A stretch of DNA of 64,000 bases from Mucilaginibacter sp. CSA2-8R. GTDB taxonomy: Bacteria; Bacteroidota; Bacteroidia; Sphingobacteriales; Sphingobacteriaceae. The stretch is taken from positions 744,001 to 808,000 of the forward strand of contig NZ_CP152389.1 of assembly GCF_038806765.1 (NCBI RefSeq), read 5' to 3'. Of the stretch, positions 46,359-57,039 are shown piece by piece. Position numbers and translations under genes: made by a program. The notes under the pieces are model-generated. The model was not told the origin of the DNA. It saw nothing but the letters and a program-made list of their open reading frames with translations, and searched no databases. The first letter of the stretch is position 1. Every line of letters starts with the position of its first letter.

Positions 46359-48068
46359 TTATTCTTCATCTGTAACGCAGCCTTGGCTGGCGTCTTTAAC
46401 ACTTTTAAAGTATTTAAATAACAGGCCTTTGCTTACTGGAGGCTTAGGCTGCTGCCATTCGCTGCGGCGTTGTGCCAGCTCTTCATCGCTGATTTTAAGG
46501 TCGATGGTGTTCGAAACAGCATCCAGTACGATGGGGTCGTTGTCTTTCACCAATGCAAGGTTGCCTCCATCAAAAGCCTCTGGTGTAATGTGACCTACTA
46601 CAAAACCGTGAGTACCACCCGAAAAACGGCCGTCGGTAATTAATGCTACCGAGCTGCCCAAACCTGCGCCAAATATGGCTGAAGTAGGCTTTAACATTTC
46701 GGGCATACCCGGAGCGCCTTTAGGGCCTACGTTGCGGATGACCACTACATCGCCGGCTTTTACACGGCCGGTTTGTATACCTTTGATTAAATCAAACTCA
46801 CCGTCGAACACACGGGCGGGGCCTTCAAAGCGTTCGCCTTCTTTACCGGTAATTTTTGCTACGCTACCACCAGTGGCCAGGTTGCCGTATAATATTTGTA
46901 AGTGGCCGGTTGCTTTAATAGCTTTATCAACCGGTAGAATGATTTTTTGAGTATCAAAGTCTAAGTCGGCAATCTCTTCCAGATTTTCAGCCACTGTTTT
47001 ACCAGTTACGGTTAAGCAATCGCCATGCAACCAACCTAATTTTAATAGGTATTTCATTACCGCTGGTATACCTCCAATTTTGTGCAGGTCTTCCATCATG
47101 TACTTGCCGCTTGGCTTCATATCAGCCAGTAACGGAATACGATTACTTACTTCCTGAAAATCATCCTGGCTTAACGGCACGCCTACGCTTTTGGCAATGG
47201 CAATCATGTGTAAAACGGCATTGGTTGAGCCGCCCATCACCATAATGGTTACGATAGCATTTTCAAATGCTTCGCGGGTCATGATGTCTGATGGTTTAAT
47301 ATCTTTTTCCAGTAATTTCAGAATAGCTTTACCGGCAGCCTTACACTCATCTTGCTTTTCCTGACTTAAAGCCGGGTTTGATGAGGAGTAAGGTAAGCTC
47401 ATGCCTAAGGCCTCGATAGCAGCAGCCATAGTGTTAGCGGTGTAAATACCACCGCAGGCACCTGCACCTGGGCAAGCATTTTTTATGATTTCTTTAAAAT
47501 CAAAATCGTCTAAGGTACCGGCTATCTTTTTGCCCAAGGCCTCAAATGCCGAAACGATGTTCAAATCTTCTCCTTTATAATGACCTGGTTTTATGGTGCC
47601 GCCATATACCATGATGGATGGGCGATTTAAACGTCCCATGGCAATTAACGAACCCGGCATGTTTTTATCACAACCAGGTACGGTAATTAATCCGTCGTAG
47701 TACTGAGCGCCGCAAACCGCTTCTATCGAATCGGCAATTACATCGCGGCTTACTAAAGAGTAGCGCATACCTTCGGTACCGTTACTCATACCATCGCTTA
47801 CGCCAATGGTGTTGAAAATTAAACCTACCAATCCTTCATCCCAAATACCCTGCTTAATTACTTTCGACAGATCGTTAAGGTGCATGTTGCAAGTGTTACC
47901 GTCGTAACCCATACTGGCAATGCCCACCTGTGCTTTTTTCATGTCATCATCGGTTAAACCAATGCCATATAACATGGCTTGTGCTGCAGGTTGTGTAGGG
48001 TCTAATGTCAGGGTTTTGCTGTAGCGGTTTAATTCAACAGCCTCGGTGGTTTCGTTATGCAAACTCAT
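46359..48068 (-). CDS. ilvD: Dihydroxy-acid dehydratase
   Basis: 569 aa. Dehydrates dihydroxy-acids to 2-oxo acids in Val/Ile synthesis; [2Fe-2S] enzyme. Cluster-related cysteines: [17 protein letters not shown] and [17 protein letters not shown]-terminal [19 protein letters not shown]. First gene of the ilv-leu operon; the 420-nt gap upstream holds an AT-rich leader with a small Ile-rich frame. Confidence 0.96.
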   Translation of the reverse strand: MSLHNETTEAVELNRYSKTLTLDPTQPAAQAMLYGIGLTDDDMKKAQVGIASMGYDGNTCNMHLNDLSKVIKQGIWDEGLVGLIFNTIGVSDGMSNGTEGMRYSLVSRDVIADSIEAVCGAQYYDGLITVPGCDKNMPGSLIAMGRLNRPSIMVYGGTIKPGHYKGEDLNIVSAFEALGKKIAGTLDDFDFKEIIKNACPGAGACGGIYTANTMAAAIEALGMSLPYSSSNPALSQEKQDECKAAGKAILKLLEKDIKPSDIMTREAFENAIVTIMVMGGSTNAVLHMIAIAKSVGVPLSQDDFQEVSNRIPLLADMKPSGKYMMEDLHKIGGIPAVMKYLLKLGWLHGDCLTVTGKTVAENLEEIADLDFDTQKIILPVDKAIKATGHLQILYGNLATGGSVAKITGKEGERFEGPARVFDGEFDLIKGIQTGRVKAGDVVVIRNVGPKGAPGMPEMLKPTSAIFGAGLGSSVALITDGRFSGGTHGFVVGHITPEAFDGGNLALVKDNDPIVLDAVSNTIDLKISDEELAQRRSEWQQPKPPVSKGLLFKYFKSVKDASQGCVTDEE

Positions 48069-48435
48069 GGTTTTGTATAGCTCAGTTTATTTAAAAATGC
48101 ACTGTATTATTTAAGCTATTGAAAGGTTGGTGTTACCTATTTCAATACTGAATATTCGTTAGTGCGCTTTTTCTAAAATTAGTTTAACGTTTAATATTGG
48201 TAAGTTAGCGAGATGCGCTTTGCATTACAATAGACTAAAATATTATTTTAATTAAGTTTTTTATTTTGAATTAATTAATTAAATAAAATTTTGTTATGAT
48301 AATTTGTATAAATGTAGAATAATATTTTGATGTGTGCATACCAAAGTTGAAATTGGTATTTGGTATTAATGTTATGCATGCATAGCAAGGCAGGCAAATT
48401 CGTGCTTAAAACCGGAGAGGTGCACTAAATGGTAT
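48069..48435 (-). promoter_or_regulatory. AT-rich leader region of the ilv-leu operon
   Basis: No gene of normal size. Contents: a 22-codon frame at 48271-48339, and a 203-nt segment after it with a hairpin near 48115-48147 (TATTGAAA/TTTCAATA with a GGT/ACC inner stem). The very AT-rich block 48236-48300 has repeated AATTAATT. No intrinsic terminator precedes ilvD, and I see no perfect TAnnTTTG promoter. The operon promoter presumably lies here. Confidence 0.5.
48271..48339 (-). other. Possible leader-peptide frame (Ile-rich, 22 codons)
   Basis: ATG at 48339 to TAA at 48271 reads MHTSKYYSTFIQIIITKFYLIN: five Ile codons, three consecutive, plus one Leu, 203 nt before ilvD. The surrounding sequence is so AT-rich that Ile codons are expected by chance, and no attenuator hairpin with a T-run follows. 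Weak candidate. Confidence 0.25.
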
Positions 48436-48465
48436 AAAAAAACCCGGCCTGAAAAGGCCGGGTTT
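48436..48465 (-). terminator. Intrinsic terminator of atpDC
   Basis: AAACCCGGCC (48440-48449) and GGCCGGGTTT (48456-48465) form a perfect 10-bp GC-rich stem. On the minus strand it is followed by a 7-T run (48442-48436), 22 nt after the atpC stop. Confidence 0.92.
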
Positions 48466-48487
48466 AAAGCTTTGTAAGCGTTATGGT

Positions 48488-48733
48488 TTAACGGTGGGTA
48501 ATGCCTTCGGCTAATACCATCACTTTGTTATTGTTTACTTCAACCACGCCGCCTTTAATAAAAAACACATCGTCTTTAGCACCGCGAACGGTAAGTTTAC
48601 CATCTTCGAGCGTAGAGATGATAGGCGCGTGATTGTTTAATATTTCAAATGACCCCATAGTGCCCGGAACAGTAACTGAGGTTACCTGGCCTTCGTACAC
48701 TTTTTTATCGGGAGTAAGAATTTCTAAAGTCAT
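48488..48733 (-). CDS. atpC: ATP synthase F1 epsilon subunit (short form)
   Basis: 81 aa: LEILTPDKKVYEGQVTSVTVPGTMGSFEILNNHAPIISTL is the N-terminal beta-barrel domain. The C-terminal helical hairpin of E. coli epsilon (about 138 aa) is missing, as usual in Bacteroidota, so the inhibitory extended state cannot form. It follows atpD after an 89-nt gap carrying a palindrome. Confidence 0.92.
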   Translation of the reverse strand: MTLEILTPDKKVYEGQVTSVTVPGTMGSFEILNNHAPIISTLEDGKLTVRGAKDDVFFIKGGVVEVNNNKVMVLAEGITHR

Positions 48734-48741
48734 ATTTCTAA

Positions 48742-48820
48742 GTTGCGGGTTTTGGGTTGCAAGTTGCGAGTTGTTTTCTGATGTATGCTTTCAATTAACT
48801 CGTAACGCACAACCCGCAAC
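48742..48820. repeat. Word-built palindrome between atpD and atpC
   Basis: GTTGCGGGTT (48742-48751) pairs perfectly with 48811-48820. A second copy of the word, GTTGCGAGTT (48763-48772), pairs with AACTCGTAAC (48798-48807) at 9 of 10. The left side holds several GTTGC words in direct repeat. Confidence 0.78.
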
Positions 48821-48822
48821 AA

Positions 48823-50346
<1,524 letters not shown>

Positions 50347-50546
50347 TTAATTATACTAACCATTAAAACAGCGGCTTATATAGTAAAAACACACTATTTC
50401 GGAGCGCAAAGTTAAGCTTTATAATGAATTTTTAATTACCTAACCTGAAGAATTTTAACTAAAAATTGAGCTATACTTATTATAATAAAATAAGTATCTT
50501 AGCGGCCCTTTTTAAAAAGGTATCTATTTATAAACCAATTGCTAAG

Positions 50547-51773
50547 ATGAGAAAAGTTTTACTATCGCTGTTTTTTGCATTCGTGCCGTTTGTGATTTTT
50601 GCGCAGGGTTTTCAGGTTAACCTGGAAGGGCAAAAGCAAATAGGTATGGGGCATACCGGTACAGGTTTGCTGCTTGATGGTTCGTCGGTGTTTTTTAACC
50701 CAGGTGCCGTAGCTAAATTATCCGAAAATTATTTACAGGCCGGTGTAAGCCCCTTGCTGTTTAAATCGGGCTTTGTACAGGCCGGCTCAAACGTGCAGTA
50801 TAATACTGCAGATAAGGTAGCGCCGCCATTTAATGCCTATGCCGTATGGGGCCCTAAAGCCGCCAGTTGGAAACTGGGTTTGGGCGTTTATACGCCGTTT
50901 GGTGGTTTAACTGATTGGGGTAACAACTGGCCGGGCAAATACACGCTCACTTCGCTTGATTTAAAAACCATATTTATACAACCTACTATAAGTATTAAAC
51001 TGGCCGACTTTATTAGCATCGGTGCCGGTTTTGTTTACAACCACGGTTCTGTAAACCTTAAACGTGCCATCCCGCTGGCTGATGCCAGTAATCCGCAAGG
51101 AGAGGCCGAGCTTAAGGGCGGTGGAAGCGGTATTGGCTTTAACGCCGGTGTGTTTATTGACACTAAAACAGGTTTAACTATTGGTATTACCCATCGTTCT
51201 AAAGTAAATACCAAATTGACTAATGGCGATGCTTATTTCAGAGTTCCGGCGAGTTTGCAGGCTAACTTTCCAAACCCTAACACTTTTAATGCCGAATTAC
51301 CTTTGGCAGCAACTACTTCGATAGGTTTAGGTTACAGCTTCGCTAAAAAATGGCTGGTTGCGGTAGATGCCAACTACGTGCATTTTGATAGCTACAAAGC
51401 CCTGGCTTTTGATTATGCCAACAACACCAGCGTACTACAAGACACTTACTCGCCACGCAACTATAAAAATGCGGTGAGTTTGCGTGCAGGTGTGCAATAC
51501 AAAGCTGCTAGCCAGTTGATGCTGCGTGCAGGTGGCGGTTACGCCTCAACACCGGTTAGAGACGGTTACGTAACACCTGAGGTGCCTGATGCCAACCGCG
51601 CATTTTACACCGCCGGTTTAAGTTATTTGGTGAATAAGCATTTTGATATCGATCTTTCTTTTGAGTACGAACATTTGGCCAGCCGTACCCAAACCAATAT
51701 CGAGTCGCAATTATCAGGAACGTTTAGAAGCAATGTTTATATTCCAGGCGTAGCTTTAGTTTACCACTGGTAA
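50547..51773 (+). CDS. OmpP1/FadL-family outer-membrane transport protein
   Basis: 409 aa from the ATG at 50547 (MRKVLLSLFFAFVPF signal, cleavage after FAQ); upstream codons to 50466 are non-coding. FadL/TodX hallmarks: an N-terminal hatch GFQVNLEGQKQIGMGHTGTG, DGSSVFFNPGA, and a 14-strand-like barrel ending in YIPGVALVYHW with a C-terminal aromatic. Transports hydrophobic substrates across the outer membrane in homologs. Followed after 53 nt by a GDSL lipoprotein gene, a recurrent pair in this phylum. Confidence 0.9.
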   Translation: MRKVLLSLFFAFVPFVIFAQGFQVNLEGQKQIGMGHTGTGLLLDGSSVFFNPGAVAKLSENYLQAGVSPLLFKSGFVQAGSNVQYNTADKVAPPFNAYAVWGPKAASWKLGLGVYTPFGGLTDWGNNWPGKYTLTSLDLKTIFIQPTISIKLADFISIGAGFVYNHGSVNLKRAIPLADASNPQGEAELKGGGSGIGFNAGVFIDTKTGLTIGITHRSKVNTKLTNGDAYFRVPASLQANFPNPNTFNAELPLAATTSIGLGYSFAKKWLVAVDANYVHFDSYKALAFDYANNTSVLQDTYSPRNYKNAVSLRAGVQYKAASQLMLRAGGGYASTPVRDGYVTPEVPDANRAFYTAGLSYLVNKHFDIDLSFEYEHLASRTQTNIESQLSGTFRSNVYIPGVALVYHW

Positions 51774-51826
51774 TCAGAGAATAAGAAATTTTTTAAGTAA
51801 ATTGTAGCCGTTTTTACAACAATAAA

Positions 51827-53110
51827 ATGAAATTTAATAATTACAAAAATATTTTACTGTCGGGCTTGCTGTTGTTAGCGGCCTGTAAACCGGATGTTGA
51901 TGTTGCTCCGGCCAGTAACGGTGGGGTCGACTTTTCGGCATATATCGCCGTAGGCGATTCGCAAACCGCAGGGTATGCCGATGGGGGCTTGTACCGTACT
52001 GGGCAGATCAATTCTTTCCCCAATATCATTGCCGACCAGTTAAAAGCAGTAGGCGGCGGTAATTTCAGTCAGCCTTTATTTAGCGAAGCGCAGGCCAGCG
52101 GAACCGGCTACCGGAAAATCGATAAGTTTAATGCCGATGGTACACCATCTATTGTTGATGTGCCTGCTACGGCCGTAAGAAGCGCCAACCCGGTGCTATT
52201 TACCAAATACACAGGTGACAACAGCAATTACGGTATTCCGGGCATTAAAGTAATTCATACCGCAATTGCAGGTTACGGCAATCTTAACCCTTACTTCGAG
52301 CGTTTGCAAGCCGCATCGTACCCAACTGCAAATACTACATATCTGGATTATATTACAGCAAAGCCGTATACCTTTTTTACTTGCTGGTTAGGCAATAATG
52401 ATGCATTGGGTTATGCAACCGCTGGTGGCGTAAACGAAACATTGACCGATAAAAGTCAGTTTACTGCTGCCTATTCTGCAGTAATTGAAAAATTAACAGC
52501 GGGAGGCAAAAAGGGAGCAATAGCTACCGTGCCTGATGTAAGTACTATACCATTCTTTAACACGGTAACAATCCCGGTATTGTTGGCCGCGGTGCAAAGA
52601 GCGGCTCCGACGGTGACTACGCTTTATGTAAGCGCCCGCAAAACATCTGATGCCGGTACCACGACTTACGAAACCCGCGCGGCCACTACGGCCGATTTGA
52701 TTACGTTGACTTTCCCGACCAGCAAATTGGGTGTAAATGGTTACGGCGTGTCTCCGTTAAATCCTATCGAAAACCAATATGTGCTGGACGCCAATGAGGT
52801 AACCCTGGTGCGCGATTACGTAACTGCTTATAACCAAACCATTACCTCGCTAGCCGCTGCCAAAGGTTTAGCTTTATTTGATGCTTATACTTTTCTAAAT
52901 AATGTTAAGCAAAAAGGGTTGTTAATTAACGGTGTTAACCTGAGTGCCATTTACATCAGCGGAGGCTTGTTTTCATTAGATGGCGTACACTTGACGCCGA
53001 AGGGTTATGCTATTATCGCTAATGAGTTTATAAAAGCCACCAACGCTAAATATGGCTCTAACGTTCCGCAAGCAGATGTCAATAAATATAACAGCGTTGT
53101 ATTTCCATAA
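51827..53110 (+). CDS. SGNH/GDSL hydrolase-like lipoprotein
   Basis: 427 aa. Lipoprotein signal LLSGLLLLAACKPD with lipobox Cys at residue 20. SGNH blocks: IAVGDSQTAGYADGG (Ser), WLGNNDALG (Gly-Asn), LDGVHLTPKGYAII (Asp-x-x-His). Larger than the lipase at 10120 and only distantly similar, so not a recent duplicate. Substrate unknown; pairing with an OmpP1 porin suggests ester substrates imported across the outer membrane (inference). Confidence 0.88.
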   Translation: MKFNNYKNILLSGLLLLAACKPDVDVAPASNGGVDFSAYIAVGDSQTAGYADGGLYRTGQINSFPNIIADQLKAVGGGNFSQPLFSEAQASGTGYRKIDKFNADGTPSIVDVPATAVRSANPVLFTKYTGDNSNYGIPGIKVIHTAIAGYGNLNPYFERLQAASYPTANTTYLDYITAKPYTFFTCWLGNNDALGYATAGGVNETLTDKSQFTAAYSAVIEKLTAGGKKGAIATVPDVSTIPFFNTVTIPVLLAAVQRAAPTVTTLYVSARKTSDAGTTTYETRAATTADLITLTFPTSKLGVNGYGVSPLNPIENQYVLDANEVTLVRDYVTAYNQTITSLAAAKGLALFDAYTFLNNVKQKGLLINGVNLSAIYISGGLFSLDGVHLTPKGYAIIANEFIKATNAKYGSNVPQADVNKYNSVVFP

Positions 53111-53134
53111 TACTAATTGTAAATACTCATAAAT

Positions 53135-53173
53135 AACACGGGCTGCGTTTGATCATCAAACGCAGCCCGTGTT
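53135..53173. terminator. Bidirectional terminator, 19-bp perfect stem
   Basis: Arms 53135-53153 and 53155-53173 are exact reverse complements. It lies between the convergent GDSL lipoprotein and obgE genes. Confidence 0.88.
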
Positions 53174-53195
53174 GTTTATAAAGTGAGTTAACAGC

Positions 53196-54194
53196 TTATT
53201 TATTAATTTCTGTCCAAAGCAAATCTTTCAGGGCATCCAGGCCTTGCTGGGCTACAGATGAAATGAATGCGGTTGGTAACCCGGCCGGTAACTCGGCTTT
53301 CATTTCCTGTTGTAACTCATCATCCAATAAATCTGACTTTGTAATGGCCAGCACCCGCGGTTTGTGTGCCAATTCTGGGTTGTATTCCTGCAATTCGTTT
53401 AACAGTATTTGGTATTCCTGTTTAATACTTCGGTTAGTATCAGCCGGAATCATAAAAAGTAACACCGAGTTACGTTCAATATGCCGCAAAAACCTAAAGC
53501 CTAATCCTTTGCCTTTAGAGGCACCTTCGATGATGCCCGGAATATCGGCCATCACAAAAGATTTATTGTTGCGGTAAGCCACAATGCCCAGGTTGGGTAC
53601 AATGGTGGTAAAAGCATAATCAGCAATCTCGGGTTTGGCAGCTGATACTACTGAAAGGAGGGTAGATTTACCTGCGTTCGGGAAGCCTACTAAACCAACG
53701 TCGGCTAAAAGCTTTAGTTCAAGTATATTCCAGTGTTCCTGACCAGACTCGCCGGGTTGTGCAAAGCGTGGTGTTTGTTGTGTAGATGATTTAAAATGCC
53801 AGTTGCCTAAACCACCCCGGCCACCTGGTGTTAATATTTTAGTTTCGCCGTCTTGGGTAATCTCAAATAATACCTCTCCGGTTTCTGCATCTTTAGCAAT
53901 GGTACCTAAAGGCACTTCCAAAATTTCATCCCGGCCGGTTTTGCCCGACCTTAATGCACTGCCGCCACTTTCGCCATCGCCAGCTATAATATGTTTACGA
54001 TACTTAAGATGAAGTAAAGTCCATAACTGGGAGTTACCTTTTACGGTCACGTGCCCGCCCCGGCCACCATCGCCGCCATCAGGGCCGCCTTTGGCCGTAT
54101 GCTTATCACGGTGAAGGTGCGTGGAGCCTGCTCCGCCTTTGCCCGACCGGCAACATATCTTTACGTAATCAACAAAGTTGGAACCTTGGCTCAT
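53196..54194 (-). CDS. obgE: GTPase Obg/CgtA
   Basis: 332 aa ribosome-assembly GTPase. N-terminal Obg fold rich in Gly ([34 protein letters not shown]). G-domain: G1 [13 protein letters not shown]3 [17 protein letters not shown]4 ITKSD. The C-terminal extension of E. coli ObgE is absent. Same strand as adk but separated by a 164-nt gap with a hairpin. Confidence 0.96.
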   Translation of the reverse strand: MSQGSNFVDYVKICCRSGKGGAGSTHLHRDKHTAKGGPDGGDGGRGGHVTVKGNSQLWTLLHLKYRKHIIAGDGESGGSALRSGKTGRDEILEVPLGTIAKDAETGEVLFEITQDGETKILTPGGRGGLGNWHFKSSTQQTPRFAQPGESGQEHWNILELKLLADVGLVGFPNAGKSTLLSVVSAAKPEIADYAFTTIVPNLGIVAYRNNKSFVMADIPGIIEGASKGKGLGFRFLRHIERNSVLLFMIPADTNRSIKQEYQILLNELQEYNPELAHKPRVLAITKSDLLDDELQQEMKAELPAGLPTAFISSVAQQGLDALKDLLWTEINK

Positions 54195-54292
54195 GAGAGT
54201 AGTGTTTTGTAGTCCGTTAGTCGATGAGCGACGTAACTATTTGTAATTAATTTCATAACCTCACATTTTGTATGCTCGGTCTTTAAACAACA

Positions 54293-54336
54293 AATTCGGA
54301 TTCAAACAGTTCCGTGCGTTCTGTCTAAATCCGAAA
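54293..54336 (-). terminator. Hairpin downstream of adk
   Basis: TTCGGATT (54295-54302) / AATCCGAA (54328-54335) stem with an inner ACAG/CTGT pair, followed on the minus strand by a T-rich tract. Terminates adk or lies between adk and obgE. Confidence 0.6.
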
Positions 54337-54358
54337 TTGTAGGTGAATAATAAATATC

Positions 54359-54931
54359 TTAGTACTGGTCTACAACCGAAGAGACTGATCCGAATATTTC
54401 TTCGATGGAGCCGATACCGTTAATGCTGGTAAACTTATCCTGCCCTTTATAAAACTCTGCTACAGGTGCGGTTTTGCTATTGTATTCGTTAATGCGTTTA
54501 CGAATCACTTCGGGGTTGGCATCATCCGGCCGGCCCGAATCCTTGCCGCGAAGCAACAGGCGGTTTTCCAGTTCCTGATCGTCAACTACCAAAGCAACCA
54601 TTCCTGATATTGCCGTGTTCTTTTCGCTCAAAAGAGTGTCCAGCGCTGCAGCCTGAGCTACCGTGCGCGGAAAACCGTCAAAAATGAAGCCCTTGGCTTG
54701 TGGGTTAGCATCCAATTTGTTGCTAATCATGCCAATCACTACTTCGTCCGGAACCAGCAGACCTTCGTCCATCAGTTTCTTAGCTTCTAAGCCAAGGATA
54801 GTGCCTTGTGCTATTTCGTTACGTAACAGATCACCGGTTGAAAGGTGAATTAATCCGTATTTTTCAATCAGTTTTTGAGATTGTGTGCCCTTTCCAGCGC
54901 CGGGAGGGCCGAACAAAACAAGGTTTAGCAT
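54359..54931 (-). CDS. adk: Adenylate kinase
   Basis: 190 aa, short-lid form. P-loop GPPGAGKGTQSQKL, GDLLRNEIAQGT (AMP site), GFIFDGFPRTVAQA, and GRPDDANPEVIRKRI. The four zinc cysteines of Gram-positive lids are absent. Interconverts ATP + AMP and 2 ADP. A terminator of the upstream tRNA lies only 24 nt before the start, so the adk promoter must overlap that hairpin region. Confidence 0.96.
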   Translation of the reverse strand: MLNLVLFGPPGAGKGTQSQKLIEKYGLIHLSTGDLLRNEIAQGTILGLEAKKLMDEGLLVPDEVVIGMISNKLDANPQAKGFIFDGFPRTVAQAAALDTLLSEKNTAISGMVALVVDDQELENRLLLRGKDSGRPDDANPEVIRKRINEYNSKTAPVAEFYKGQDKFTSINGIGSIEEIFGSVSSVVDQY

Positions 54932-54954
54932 CCTTTGAATTTAATTTAAAAATA

Positions 54955-54986
54955 AAAGCCTTTCTGCAATAATACGGAAAGGCTTT
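54955..54986 (-). terminator. Intrinsic terminator of tRNA-Arg
   Basis: Perfect 10-bp stem AAAGCCTTTC/GAAAGGCTTT (54955-54964 and 54977-54986), followed on the minus strand by TTATTTTT. Confidence 0.8.
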
Positions 54987-54998
54987 ATGATAAAAAAG

Positions 54999-55072
<74 letters not shown>

Positions 55073-55284
55073 GTCCTTGAATGGAGTGCAAAGATAGTAT
55101 TAGATTGATAATCCTCAAATAAATTTGATAAAAAATATCAGATAAATTTATAAATGTACTGTATTTGATTAATAATCAGTAAGATATTTTATAGTTGTCA
55201 TGGTAGCTGCTGAGTTAAACATTCATTTTATCTGGTTTACAGGGAATAGCATTGATAAATGAATAGGGTATACAGTAACTCAAA

Positions 55285-55317
55285 GGCGTTAATCTTTCGT
55301 TGTTAAAGACTAACGCC
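55285..55317 (-). terminator. Terminator hairpin of the peroxiredoxin gene
   Basis: Arms 55285-55297 and 55305-55317 are complementary at 12 of 13 positions, 22 nt after the stop at 55339; TTTGAG follows on the minus strand. Confidence 0.7.
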
Positions 55318-55338
55318 CCGCAGATCAAATCAAAATGT

Positions 55339-55800
55339 TTATTTCAGCGTATCTTCAATCGCATCAAAATTGGGCAAATCGCCGGCCGACTGTAATACCT
55401 CAGCGTAAATAATTTGCTGGTCTTCGTCAATTACAAAAGCTGCGCGTTTGGCCACACCCTTTAAGCCAAATACAAATTCATCATAAAAAGCGCCGTAGCT
55501 TTCAGAAACTGTTTTATTAAAATCGGATAGTAATGGAAACTGGTAATGGTTTTCTTCTTTAAACTTAGCCAGCGTAAACGGCGAGTCTACCGAGATGCCT
55601 AACACTTCGGCATTCATGCCTTCGTAAAATCCAAAATTATCACGCAGGGTGCAAAGTTGCGTGGTGCAAGTGCCGGTAAAAGCCATCGGAAAAAAGTGAA
55701 TTACTACTTTGCGTCCCTTAAAATCAGATAATGATGTTTCTTTTAAATCAGACGAAATCAGGGTGAACTGAGGGGCCGGTTGGCCTATAGATAAAGACAT
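55339..55800 (-). CDS. Peroxiredoxin (AhpE/Bcp-like)
   Basis: 153 aa thioredoxin-fold peroxidase. The P-x3-T-x2-C active site is PMAFTGTC, with the peroxidatic Cys near residue 46; a second Cys five residues later (TQLC) could resolve it. C-terminal helix ends DAIEDTLK. Reduces peroxides; reductant unknown. Divergent from the quinone oxidoreductase gene, and both can act in redox stress (inference). Confidence 0.9.
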   Translation of the reverse strand: MSLSIGQPAPQFTLISSDLKETSLSDFKGRKVVIHFFPMAFTGTCTTQLCTLRDNFGFYEGMNAEVLGISVDSPFTLAKFKEENHYQFPLLSDFNKTVSESYGAFYDEFVFGLKGVAKRAAFVIDEDQQIIYAEVLQSAGDLPNFDAIEDTLK

Positions 55801-55938
55801 AAATTATTTAGTGTTTTTGTTCAAATATACGTTTAAAACCACAGGCAAGGATTGCAGACGCCGCTTTAAATTTAGCCGTAAATTGTTTAGCGAAACTTAA
55901 CTACCGTACCGAAGTTATTGGATAAATAGAATTAATAG

Positions 55939-56919
55939 ATGAAAGCCATTGTTATTACGCAATCCGGCGGTCCGGAAGTATTGAAATTAACTGACGTACA
56001 GAAGCCCGAACCCCAACCCGGCGAAGTACTGATCAAAGTAGCTGCTGCGGGCGTTAACCGGCCGGATGTGGCTCAGCGCAAAGGTGTATATCCGCCCCCG
56101 CCCGGGGCGCCGCAAAATATACCAGGTTTAGAAGTAGCTGGTGTAATTGAAGCCGTAGGTTCGGCAGTTACTTTATGGAAGCCTGGCGACCGCGTTTGTG
56201 CGCTGGTGAGTGGTGGCGGTTATGCAGTGTATTGCGTAGCGCCGGAGGGGCAATGTTTACCGGTGCCAGGCCAGCTAAGTTTTACAGAAGCAGCCTCGTT
56301 ACCCGAAACTTTATTTACCGTATGGAGTAATGTTTTTGACCGGGGTAAACTGCAGCCAGGCGAAAGTTTGCTGGTGCACGGTGGAAGCAGCGGTATAGGA
56401 GTTACTGCAATTCAGGTAGCAAAGGCTTTGGGCAATACCGTATATGTAACCGCCGGCAGCGATGATAAGTGCCGGTTTTGTGAGCAGTTAGGGGCTGCCA
56501 AAGCGGTAAATTACAAGCAAGAAAAATTTGTGGAAGTGATTAAGCAAATTACGCAAGGCAAAGGTGTTAATGTAATTCTGGATATGATAGGAGGTGATTA
56601 CACCCCCGGCAATATCGAGGTTTTGGCCGAAGACGGGCGTTTAGTTATGATTAATACCATGAAGGGTAAAGATGCCAACGTGGATTTAAGTGTTGTGATG
56701 CGTAAGCGTTTAACCCTTACCGGTTCTACACTGCGCGCACGAGATACAGCTTTTAAATCGGCTATTGCGCAGGCCTTGCTCAAGCATGTTTGGCCTCTCA
56801 TTATCACAGGTGTTATTAAGCCGGTTATTCATCAAACTTTTCCTGCTCATGATGCTGAAGGTGCTCACCGCTTAATGGAGAGCAGTAGCCATACCGGTAA
56901 AATAGTGTTAGAGTTTTAA
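55939..56919 (+). CDS. NAD(P)H:quinone oxidoreductase, zinc-free MDR family (PIG3-like)
   Basis: 326 aa. Medium-chain reductase: AAGVNRPDVAQRKGVYPPPPGAP (substrate-domain signature of the TP53I3/PIG3 group), ASLPETLFTVWSNVF, nucleotide motif HGGSSGIGVTAIQVAKALG (GxGxxG variant), and VILDMIGGDY. Zinc ligands are absent. Likely reduces quinones with NADPH. Monocistronic before gap. Confidence 0.9.
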   Translation: MKAIVITQSGGPEVLKLTDVQKPEPQPGEVLIKVAAAGVNRPDVAQRKGVYPPPPGAPQNIPGLEVAGVIEAVGSAVTLWKPGDRVCALVSGGGYAVYCVAPEGQCLPVPGQLSFTEAASLPETLFTVWSNVFDRGKLQPGESLLVHGGSSGIGVTAIQVAKALGNTVYVTAGSDDKCRFCEQLGAAKAVNYKQEKFVEVIKQITQGKGVNVILDMIGGDYTPGNIEVLAEDGRLVMINTMKGKDANVDLSVVMRKRLTLTGSTLRARDTAFKSAIAQALLKHVWPLIITGVIKPVIHQTFPAHDAEGAHRLMESSSHTGKIVLEF

Positions 56920-57009
56920 AGGAAGGTTAAACGGCCATACAATCTCCTACACAGATGATTTATGACAGCGTTATGGAATTGTAGCTGTTTAGTAAGCCCT
57001 GTTAATTTA

Positions 57010-57017
57010 TACTTTTG
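57010..57017 (+). promoter_or_regulatory. -7 promoter element (TACTTTTG) of gap
   Basis: Perfect TAnnTTTG 22 nt before the ATG at 57040. The nearest upstream TTG is 28 nt away, so the -33 element is not certain. Confidence 0.45.
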
Positions 57018-57039
57018 CCAAAGATAAAGCGCATTTACC

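Noticed and set aside
48069..48435. T-box or classical terminator-attenuator for the ilv-leu operon
   Set aside because: No T-box sequence (TGG-containing bulge) and no hairpin with T-run on the minus strand before ilvD.
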